Virus record (IMG/VR): IMGVR_UViG_3300024273_001986
Span: 1-37,426 of that record
Direction: 5' to 3' (one strand)
DNA: 37,426 bases
Source of the DNA: a virus
Both the position numbers and the translations under genes were made by a program. This document shows positions 1 to 5,151 of this stretch, one piece after another (within the stretch, counting starts at the first letter, position 1; every line of letters starts with the position of its first letter). The notes beneath the pieces were generated by a model. That model saw only the letters and a list, made by a program, of their open reading frames with translations. It was not told the origin of the DNA and did no database searches.

Positions 1-61
1 AGCTGGCTAGAGCGCCTGCCTTGCACGCAGGAGGTCATCGGTTCGACTCCGATATCCTCCA
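1..61 (+). tRNA. tRNA-Ala (TGC), 5' truncated by window edge
   Basis: The 3' part of a tRNA. The D-loop and D-stem remnant is at the very start. The anticodon stem is CCTGC/GCAGG around the 7-nt loop CTTGCAC, which gives anticodon TGC (Ala). A T-arm with loop TTCGACT and the 3' acceptor strand ATCCTCC plus discriminator A follow. CCA is not encoded. About 13 nt of the 5' end (acceptor 5' strand and the start of the D-arm) lie outside the window. It reads in the same direction as the two small genes that follow. Confidence 0.9.
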
Positions 62-86
62 CTTTCAAAATTAAAGAACAAGTATT

Positions 87-299
87 ATGAAAGATTTATT
101 TACAGAAAAAAAAGACGGAAAAATATCTAGCAAAAAGTTTTGGGGAAATATATTTTTGGCATTATGTGCAATTACTTATATCTTAGATGGTTTTCATTTT
201 TATGATGTAGGAAAAGAGTTGTTTAACTCTATTTTAGTTGCTGGTTGTACTCTAGTTGGCTTGAGAACTTTTGGGAGTTTATTTAAGGACGATAAGTAG
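87..299 (+). CDS. Small two-helix membrane protein, holin-like (hypothetical)
   Basis: A 70-residue protein with a charged N-terminus (MKDLFTEKKDGKISSKKFW), two hydrophobic segments at about residues 20-35 and 46-64 separated by a short polar turn, and a charged tail ending FKDDK. This is the general shape of small phage holins, but no family motif proves it, and other small membrane proteins occur near the endolysin further on. It starts 26 nt after the tRNA and lies 18 nt before the GH16 gene, so it is probably co-transcribed with it. Function is inferred from size and topology only. Confidence 0.6.
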   Translation: MKDLFTEKKDGKISSKKFWGNIFLALCAITYILDGFHFYDVGKELFNSILVAGCTLVGLRTFGSLFKDDK

Positions 300-317
300 A
301 GACAAAAACATTTACAT

Positions 318-1184
318 ATGTGGAAAGTGAAGGATTACTTAGTAAATTCATTTTTGAAAATTAGACTATGGTGCTATCTAGCATTTAATTCAAGAAATTT
401 TAAAGACGTTAATAATCTTGCGGAAAAAGATGGTTGGAAACTTACTTTTCAGGATGAGTTTGATGAGCAAAAATTAGACAAGAAAAAATGGAGAACTGAC
501 CACCACTTTGGACTAAGATACAATCCAGAAAGTATAATTAAAGAAAATAAATCTCCGAAACAATATTGCGGAGATAACATGTTTGAATTTACAAATTCTA
601 CAATAAAGCAAAAGTCTGAGAAAAATCCTATAAAAATAAATTACACAGACTGTAATGGTGTTGACTATGGTTCATACACTATTCCCTACAGAGTTGGGCA
701 TCTAGATAGTTCTAAATCTTTTATTCAAAAATATGGTTATTTTGAAATTAGAAGCAAAATGACATCACAACCAGGGCATTGGCCTGCATTTTGGATGGCG
801 TCCACAGATTCTCACTTTCCAGAAATTGATATATATGAAGCTTATACTAGTAAGTCGATTAAAGGTTTGGTTAGTTTTGAATCAAATTTTCATTGGGGCA
901 CTTCTGAAAATAAAGCGATGAAAGTAATGGGTCATAATGTTGAAAATATTTCAAAAAACTTTCATATATATGCTGTAGAATGGAATGAGAAAGGCTTTAA
1001 GGTGTACTACGACAATATGTTAATTAGAGTTTTTAGCAACCCAGAAGCTATCAAAGAATTTAAGCACCCCATGCACATTATTGTGAGCAATCAAATAGAT
1101 ATGAGTGAGGGCGGAAAGTTTGATGAAGCTATATTTCCAACATATCACGAAATAGATTACGTTAGAGCTTATGCAAAAAGTTAG
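318..1184 (+). CDS. Glycoside hydrolase family 16 (beta-glucanase/laminarinase/agarase-type)
   Basis: A 288-residue protein with a GH16 core. GWKLTFQDEF near residues 39-48 is the usual start of the fold. YGYFEIRSKM near 139-148 and HWPAFWMAS near 154-162 are typical GH16 strands. The catalytic motif is EIDIYE at residues 169-174, with E169 as presumed nucleophile, D171 as helper and E174 as acid/base. GH16 enzymes hydrolyse beta-1,3 or beta-1,4 bonds in glucans and galactans; the exact substrate cannot be read from sequence. There is no clear signal peptide; residues 1-30 are basic and hydrophobic. In a phage it could be a capsule or EPS depolymerase, or act on algal polysaccharide carried by the host. 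It overlaps the convergent HNH gene by 4 nt. Confidence 0.9.
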   Translation: MWKVKDYLVNSFLKIRLWCYLAFNSRNFKDVNNLAEKDGWKLTFQDEFDEQKLDKKKWRTDHHFGLRYNPESIIKENKSPKQYCGDNMFEFTNSTIKQKSEKNPIKINYTDCNGVDYGSYTIPYRVGHLDSSKSFIQKYGYFEIRSKMTSQPGHWPAFWMASTDSHFPEIDIYEAYTSKSIKGLVSFESNFHWGTSENKAMKVMGHNVENISKNFHIYAVEWNEKGFKVYYDNMLIRVFSNPEAIKEFKHPMHIIVSNQIDMSEGGKFDEAIFPTYHEIDYVRAYAKS

Positions 1185-1675
1185 ACCTTAAGTCCAACAT
1201 ACACATTCCATGATTTATGGATTTCTTTAAATTTCTGAACATAATATATGTAAGAAGGTCTAAAAGGTCTATGTCTCATTTGCATATTAGCCTCTTCTGG
1301 CGTTTTGTTGTCTTTAGTCTCATTACATGACTTGCAACACGTTGCTAAGTTTTGCCAAGTATTATTGCCACCTCTAGAGCTAGGCATTACATGGTCTATT
1401 GTTAAATGTTTTTCGCTATTACAATATAAACACTTAAAATCATCTCTTCTAAATATATTTTGTCTACATAAATATACTTTTCTAAATGGTACTGACACAT
1501 ACTTTAGAAGCCTTATGACTGTAGGTCTTTTAAATCTTTTTTTATCAGTAACAATTGGCTCTTTTGAAATGTGTTCTAGTATTTCAGCCTTTCCTTTAAA
1601 TACCAATTTAAACCCTCTAGATAATGTTGTTACATTTATTGGTTGGTATGTACTGTTTAATACTAATACTTGCAT
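1181..1675 (-). CDS. HNH endonuclease
   Basis: A 164-residue HNH-family nuclease. The zinc pair KCLYC (C82, C85) is followed by LTIDHVMPSSRGG (catalytic H95), the N-rich segment NNTWQNL and a second zinc pair CKSC (about C114, C117) leading into NETK. The N-terminal part (VLNSTYQPINVTTLSRGFKL) matches the N-terminal extension of free-standing HNH proteins common in bacteria and their phages. The C-terminus after residue 125 is basic and aromatic. It may be a homing-type or packaging-related nuclease; the context does not decide. Its stop overlaps the GH16 stop on the other strand (TTAG). Confidence 0.88.
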   Translation of the reverse strand: MQVLVLNSTYQPINVTTLSRGFKLVFKGKAEILEHISKEPIVTDKKRFKRPTVIRLLKYVSVPFRKVYLCRQNIFRRDDFKCLYCNSEKHLTIDHVMPSSRGGNNTWQNLATCCKSCNETKDNKTPEEANMQMRHRPFRPSYIYYVQKFKEIHKSWNVYVGLKV

Positions 1676-1744
1676 AAAAATAAGTGTTTATAATAAATAT
1701 ATATTAGTTTTATAAATTATATTAATAATAGATAAAAAGTCAAG

Positions 1745-2215
1745 CTACATAATAACTTCTACCTTCACGTATGCCCTAACATACTTTCCTTCTAATATGA
1801 ATTTAATTTCATTGTCAACATATCCTCTTTTTACACATTCTTCTTCTAAATTTTGATATAGGTCATCAAAATTATCTTCAAAATATTTTGTTTTAAACCT
1901 TTTTAAAAAAAATAATCTATCTTCTGACGGTAAGCTTTTGGCGGTAACAATATTACTTTTATTTACAGCCTCTTTCTCTATTAGTTGAACAAATTCTTCA
2001 CATTTATTATCACCAGAAAACACTTGTCTTAAGACGGAAATTTTATCCATTGCCAACTTTGTGTCCATCCCCTTTTTAACTAAGTCTATAAGCTTCTGCT
2101 CCCAAATGATATCATTGTGAGAATCCATAAATGACTTTATCTTGTCTTCAGCACCTTCATACCCTACTGCAACAAGTCTTTGATACCAGTTTTTATATTT
2201 ACCTATAAATTCCAC
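1745..2215 (-). CDS. Hypothetical protein
   Basis: A 156-residue soluble, mostly helical, charged protein with no motif I recognise. It probably starts at a GTG at 2215, overlapping the end of the kinase gene by 13 nt, which suggests translational coupling in one minus-strand operon (2898 to 1745). No signal peptide or membrane segment is seen. Possible partner of the kinase; function unknown. Confidence 0.72.
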   Translation of the reverse strand: MEFIGKYKNWYQRLVAVGYEGAEDKIKSFMDSHNDIIWEQKLIDLVKKGMDTKLAMDKISVLRQVFSGDNKCEEFVQLIEKEAVNKSNIVTAKSLPSEDRLFFLKRFKTKYFEDNFDDLYQNLEEECVKRGYVDNEIKFILEGKYVRAYVKVEVIM

Positions 2216-2898
2216 AATTCTTTTTTAATCATTTTTCTAACAGACTCTTTTAACTCTTCCTTTTCCATCGCAGACTTCAAATTATCTATATTGTCAACAG
2301 AAACTATTTCATCAAACCCTTCAGATGTTGAAGGTTGAGAATAAGATGAAAACATTTTGTCAAAAACACCAGAAGGTATGGTTTTTGATTTTCCCATTCT
2401 TTTTGCGGCCTCGGCCCTTTTTAGTGCCATTTTTTTAATAACTTCTTCCGCCCCTTTAAACTTAAAATCTACAGCCACTTTGTGGTATTCATCTTCATTG
2501 CCCTCTATTGCCTTCATAGCATTTTTTCTGGAGCTTGCATTCATATTGGTCATATCAACGACTACATCTTTATTGCTGGGGTGTGCTTGGGATATTCTGT
2601 CATTCATTAATTTTTGAACTTTTCCATTTGCTTCAAAAACTTTGTCAAAAATAGTGTCGGACCAAGACATCCAAGAAGGAGATTCTTTGACACTTCCATA
2701 CTTTTCATCAATTTCACCCACCTCAGAATCGGCGGGTGGTGTTGCAAACATATCATCGTATGTCCATCCGTAGCTTGAAGCTATTGATTCCACTATTTCA
2801 TCTCTGTTGATAATGTATGCCTCTGGGTAGTTTGAAGCTATCCAAGTAGATTTTCCCACAGAAGGTGGTCCAACTAAAATTAACATTTTTCTCTTCAT
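2203..2898 (-). CDS. P-loop kinase, polynucleotide/zeta-type (AAA_33-like)
   Basis: A 231-residue P-loop protein. Walker A GPPSVGKST is at residues 10-18, INRDE at 30-34 and VVVDMTNMNASSRKN at 112-126. The last is the D-x-T-N-x-N-xx-x-R segment of T4 Pnk-like and related AAA_33 kinases (lid/substrate Arg). This supports a nucleotide or polynucleotide 5'-kinase. A role in RNA or DNA end repair is an inference encouraged by the nearby tRNA genes. The C-terminal 35 residues are a charged helix ending KESVRKMIKKELWNL, like the amphipathic tags on other small proteins here. It lies directly downstream of an ATATTTATTATT motif in a divergent promoter region (2899-2928). An alternative start is ATG at 2886. 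Confidence 0.75.
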   Translation of the reverse strand: MKRKMLILVGPPSVGKSTWIASNYPEAYIINRDEIVESIASSYGWTYDDMFATPPADSEVGEIDEKYGSVKESPSWMSWSDTIFDKVFEANGKVQKLMNDRISQAHPSNKDVVVDMTNMNASSRKNAMKAIEGNEDEYHKVAVDFKFKGAEEVIKKMALKRAEAAKRMGKSKTIPSGVFDKMFSSYSQPSTSEGFDEIVSVDNIDNLKSAMEKEELKESVRKMIKKELWNL

Positions 2899-2928
2899 AA
2901 TAATAAATATGTGACTATTTACAAATAT

Positions 2929-3627
2929 ATGAATTACATTAGAAAAATTGTTATAGAAATTTTAAAAGAAGCCTTTTCTGGAGGTCATTCTTTAGATAGA
3001 TTGTCTGAAAGGTTTATAGATAGAGAAAATCTTCAAGTCGGATATGAAAAAGAAGGTTCGGTTGGGGAGTATAAAACAATAGGAACATACAACTTAAGTG
3101 ATGGCGAAAAAGAATCTATAAAAAAGAAGTATAAATTTATAGAAGATTACAAATTCCCAGAAGATGAAGATTTTGGAATAAGACTAACATATATAAAGAT
3201 AAATCCAGATGAAATAAATTATTATTCTGAAGAAGACAAAGTAGATTCGTTAGGAAAAAACTTATTATTTGTAGACGAAAAAACAAATAGTAATGGAAAT
3301 GAAATATATGTTATAATTAGAAGAAATGAAATACAAACAATATATTTCGCCAAGAACTACATTCAACAAACGAAAGAAAAGTTAAGGGTTGATAGAATTG
3401 TTAAAAACGAACTATTCTTCACAAAGTTAAATGGTGAAAAGCCAAACCCTAAAGGAGGCAGCAGAAAAAAGGTGGAGCTAGATTTGCCCAAAGTAAAAAT
3501 TGGAGGAAAAGATTGGTATGTAGATGAGCCAAACGAAGAATTAATATACTCCAAAAATATCAAGAAAAAAATATCTTTTGATAGATTATCAGAAAAGCAA
3601 TTTGAGGAATTAATAGAATTTATATAG
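2929..3627 (+). CDS. Hypothetical protein with N-terminal amphipathic tag
   Basis: A 232-residue protein if started at ATG 2929 (MNYIRKIVIEILKEAFSGG). An in-frame GTG at 2911 would add six residues but sits in the divergent promoter. The N-terminal helix IVIEILKEAF resembles tags on other small genes in this window. HSLDRLSERF follows, and the rest is charged and alpha/beta. I do not recognise a family. Its end abuts the structured RNA region that starts at 3629. Confidence 0.7.
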   Translation: MNYIRKIVIEILKEAFSGGHSLDRLSERFIDRENLQVGYEKEGSVGEYKTIGTYNLSDGEKESIKKKYKFIEDYKFPEDEDFGIRLTYIKINPDEINYYSEEDKVDSLGKNLLFVDEKTNSNGNEIYVIIRRNEIQTIYFAKNYIQQTKEKLRVDRIVKNELFFTKLNGEKPNPKGGSRKKVELDLPKVKIGGKDWYVDEPNEELIYSKNIKKKISFDRLSEKQFEELIEFI

Positions 3628-3628
3628 G

Positions 3629-3832
3629 TTAATTCCGACATCAAGCGGGTGTTATCTCAAGTACGACTAATCTGCGCCTGGCGACACAGCCTCAAAGTCT
3701 CACACCTATCCTCATACACTTGTGTAAATTTAATTACTGTCGAAGTATCTCCATATGGTTATCACACCATTTCTCATCATCCTATGGACTGGACTAGCCG
3801 CAGATTAAACGGCACGTATTTTAAATGTTTTT
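3629..3832. other. Structured non-coding segment, strand uncertain
   Basis: Roughly 200 nt without a convincing gene and visibly richer in G+C than the neighbouring coding sequence. A 9-bp long-range pairing joins 3668-3676 (TAATCTGCG) to 3799-3807 (CGCAGATTA). Inside it are small hairpins: TACAC/GTGTA near 3715-3726, ATGG/CCAT near 3755-3770 and a GGC/GCC-type stem near 3679-3691. It could be the 3' part of the adjacent large RNA or a separate RNA. Short open frames here have no family features and no good start. Confidence 0.4.
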
Positions 3833-3864
3833 AAAAAGGGGCAGTTTTATTCACAGTCTGCCCC
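3833..3864 (-). terminator. Intrinsic terminator for the tRNA/ncRNA transcript
   Basis: Read on the minus strand: 7-bp stem GGGGCAG/CTGCCCC (3858-3864 with 3838-3844), 13-nt loop, followed directly by TTTTT (3837-3833). This fits termination of the minus-strand tRNA-Arg, tRNA-Met and structured RNA transcript. The stem could alternatively be an internal helix of the RNA. Confidence 0.55.
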
Positions 3865-4267
3865 GTTATTTCAGTGTCCTACTACTCATACAGACATTAG
3901 CTAACATGTCCAAGGGCTTGTGTTTATCACTGTCTGGCTTCACCAGCTTAGGTCCCATGAGATTTTATAGAGTAAATTTGGACCGTACAACCTCTATAAA
4001 CCCGCTGTATCAGGTTTAATAACATGCAAGCAGTGTCTAAGAAGTGACTATTAAACTCTCCTTATTAAGGTTGAAGGTGACAACTGCTTGCTTAGTCGCG
4101 ATTTCAAGATTCGAACTTGACGGAGGGATATCTCCCAAAAAATGCTCAAAAGTATCTTGACATCATCACCGAGGTAATAAATTCAAAGAACAATTTGTTA
4201 AAATCTTAGTCATCCAAAAATGGATGTGCGATAGCCACTACGTGCAAGTGTTTTAACTTTGGCTATC
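3838..4267 (-). ncRNA. Candidate large structured RNA beside tRNAs (GOLLD/ROOL-like in context; unverified)
   Basis: About 430 nt directly 3' of the tRNA-Met/Ile2, with many pairings and no convincing gene. Helices: 4230-4237/4260-4267 (GATAGCCA/TGGCTATC); 4211-4216/4221-4226 (CATCCA/TGGATG); 4142-4149/4157-4163; 4104-4120, a T-arm-like hairpin TCAAG-TTCGAAT-CTTGA on the minus strand; 4027-4034/4083-4090 (CAAGCAGT/ACTGCTTG); 3964-3972/3992-4000 (9 bp); 3893-3897/3906-3910; and the terminator stem. GGTCC 3951-3955 can pair with GGACC 3980-3984, which interleaves with the 9-bp stem and makes a possible pseudoknot. G+C is raised relative to the surrounding AT-rich genes. Phages are known to carry large ornate RNAs (GOLLD, ROOL) next to tRNA genes, and GOLLD contains T-loops. 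Assignment to either class is an inference from context, not a match. Confidence 0.5.
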
Positions 4268-4341
4268 TGGGCCCCACAGGACTCGAACCTGTAACCTACT
4301 GATTATGAGTCAGTTGCTCTAACCAGCTGAGCTAGAGGCCC
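4268..4341 (-). tRNA. tRNA with CAT anticodon (Met, or Ile2 if lysidine-modified)
   Basis: A complete 74-nt cloverleaf on the minus strand. The acceptor is GGGCCTC/GGGGCCC with one T-G pair, the D-arm is AGCTCAGCTGGTTAGAGC, the anticodon loop CTCATAA gives CAT, the T-arm is ACAGG-TTCGAGT-CCTGT and the discriminator is A. CCA is not encoded. Whether it is elongator Met or Ile2 cannot be settled by eye. It lies 9 nt from tRNA-Arg (6 nt if the encoded CCA is counted) and in the same direction. Confidence 0.93.
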
Positions 4342-4347
4342 TTTAAA

Positions 4348-4424
4348 TGGTGAACGGAGAAGGATTCGAACCTTCGACCTACGCATTAGAAGTGCGTGGC
4401 TCTATCCAACTGAGCTACCCGTCC
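4348..4424 (-). tRNA. tRNA-Arg (TCT), CCA apparently encoded
   Basis: A complete cloverleaf on the minus strand. The acceptor GGACGGG pairs with TCCGTTC (one G-T at each of two positions). The anticodon stem CGCAC/ atGCG-type arm holds loop CTTCTAA, anticodon TCT (Arg). The T-arm is GAAGG-TTCGAAT-CCTTC and the discriminator A is followed by CCA at 4350-4348. A TCT tRNA decodes AGA, the dominant Arg codon in AT-rich phage genes such as those here. Confidence 0.94.
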
Positions 4425-4463
4425 ATTTAAATTACTTTTCCAACATTTCAAAGAACCTTTTCT

Positions 4464-4505
4464 TATCTAACGACAAATATATAAAAATATTACATCAGAT
4501 AAAAA
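4464..4505 (-). promoter_or_regulatory. Candidate Bacteroidota-type promoter for the tRNA/ncRNA cluster
   Basis: On the minus strand, TATATTTG (4481-4474) fits the Bacteroidota minus-10 form TANNTTTG. A T-rich block (TTTT instead of the usual TTTG) lies 19 nt upstream. Transcription would begin near 4467, giving a leader of about 40 nt before tRNA-Arg. The match is to a known consensus; activity is inferred. Confidence 0.45.
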
Positions 4506-4517
4506 TATATTTATTTT

Positions 4518-4549
4518 AATTGTCAAATGGTTAAATAGTTAAATTGTTA
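4518..4549. repeat. Four-copy 8-bp tandem repeat abutting the DUF1566 stop codon
   Basis: Plus-strand units AATTGTCA, AATGGTTA, AATAGTTA, AATTGTTA at 4518-4525, 4526-4533, 4534-4541 and 4542-4549. The last unit contains the stop codon (TAA on minus, 4549-4547) of the candidate DGR target gene. A 15-bp stretch at 4514-4528 (TTTTAATTGTCAAAT) recurs at 4858-4872, at the other end of that gene. Confidence 0.75.
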
Positions 4550-4870
4550 AGAAGCCCTGACCGAACGAACGAGGCCGTTGGCGCCCTTAGTGAGGTTGGC
4601 CTGGTAACCATCGAGGAAATCCTGGAACCACGCAAGGTTGAAATCGTTCTCCGTAGAACTCCAATAGTAGTTAATAGCAAAACCGCCAATTTCTTGCTTG
4701 TTTTCATAAAACATATTCAACTCATCTTTTGTCGGAAGTCTCCATCCTGGTCCTAATTTTTTGCAAGCAATTTTTGCTTCATGCCAATTCATCATTCCTA
4801 AATTATCAGAAACTTCCAATCCGTTGATTGATTTTCTACCTTCTAGTAATATGTGTTTTTTAATTGTCAA
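4547..4870 (-). CDS. DUF1566/C-type-lectin-fold protein; probable diversity-generating retroelement (DGR) target
   Basis: About 107 residues if it starts at TTG 4870, just after the lipoprotein stop; the frame is open back to ATG 4969 but that would overlap the lipoprotein by 95 nt. The domain reads NGLEVSDNLGMMNWHEA, then GPGWRLPTKDELN, then YYWSSTEN, AWFQDFLDG and VRSVRAS, the usual order in Lcl/DUF1566 domains and DGR receptor proteins. The last 35 codons look like a DGR variable region: the sites that hold Asn in a typical template are here D, F, L, Y, A, T, G, all with NNC or NNT codons, as A-to-N change of AAC/AAT would give. These C-ending codons and high G+C contrast with the AT-rich upstream part. 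Neither a reverse transcriptase nor a template repeat is in the window. It is last in a minus-strand run with the lipoprotein and helicase. Confidence 0.8.
   Translation of the reverse strand: MTIKKHILLEGRKSINGLEVSDNLGMMNWHEAKIACKKLGPGWRLPTKDELNMFYENKQEIGGFAINYYWSSTENDFNLAWFQDFLDGYQANLTKGANGLVRSVRAS
4560..4670 (-). other. Putative DGR variable region (VR)
   Basis: The 3' segment of the DUF1566 gene, from the codons for WSSTEN to VRSVRAS. It is GC-rich, and about 17 codons end in C or T at positions where DGR templates carry AAC or AAT. Invariant framework codons (TGG, CAG, GGT, AAG, GTT CGT) contain few or unchanged adenines. Boundaries are approximate because the template is not available. 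Confidence 0.65.
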
Positions 4871-4874
4871 ATTA

Positions 4875-5147
4875 CTACTTTGTTGCACGAGAAGCGAAGG
4901 CGCCAACCCCCAGTAAAAAACCAAAATCATACCAAGCTCCATTGTTGTTATAAGCATACACCGCCACATTATCCATAAACAAACTTCCTACAAAAGAAAA
5001 TATTGATATTAGTCCATGCCACAAACCTCCAAAAAATCCATAAGAAGATTCATTAACACAATCGATTGCGTTAGAACTTACGTCTGCACATCCTGTAATT
5101 AATAAACTCAAAATGAGAATGTATAAAATAGTGTTTAGTTTTTTCAT
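4875..5147 (-). CDS. Small lipoprotein with membrane segments
   Basis: A 90-residue protein with a lipoprotein signal: MKKL, hydrophobic core, then LLITGC with C20 as the lipidated Cys. The mature part GFFGGLWHGLISIFSFVGSLF and the later NNNGAWYDFGFLLGVG follow a pattern I know from short bacterial membrane or lipoproteins of unknown function (glycine-rich helix, D-x-x, then W-Y-x-F-G-F). It could coat the host envelope during infection, as in superinfection exclusion, or anchor a surface display; both are inference. It begins 4 nt after the helicase gene ends and stops 4 nt before the likely start of the DUF1566 gene. Confidence 0.78.
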   Translation of the reverse strand: MKKLNTILYILILSLLITGCADVSSNAIDCVNESSYGFFGGLWHGLISIFSFVGSLFMDNVAVYAYNNNGAWYDFGFLLGVGAFASRATK

Positions 5148-5151
5148 GTTT

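Noticed and set aside
3649-4019. Two short plus-strand open frames of 61 and 64 codons in the RNA region
   Set aside because: No recognisable domain, no plausible start context, and they lie across strong RNA helices; they look like chance frames.
3629-4267. tmRNA or split/permuted tmRNA
   Set aside because: A T-arm-like hairpin and a GACTAAGCA string recall tmRNA, but no tag reading frame, no CCA end and no acceptor pairing were found.
3629-4267. Group I intron in a tRNA
   Set aside because: No convincing P7/P3 core and no matching 5' exon for the T-arm fragment.
4914-4920. T-TTT-TTA slippery heptamer in the lipoprotein gene (minus strand) as a -1 frameshift site
   Set aside because: It is in the right register, but a -1 shift leads to a stop, not into the DUF1566 frame, which needs +1.
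4547-4969. DUF1566 protein starting at ATG 4969
   Set aside because: That start overlaps the lipoprotein by 95 nt and gives an N-terminus without family features; a start at about 4870 is preferred, although not proven.
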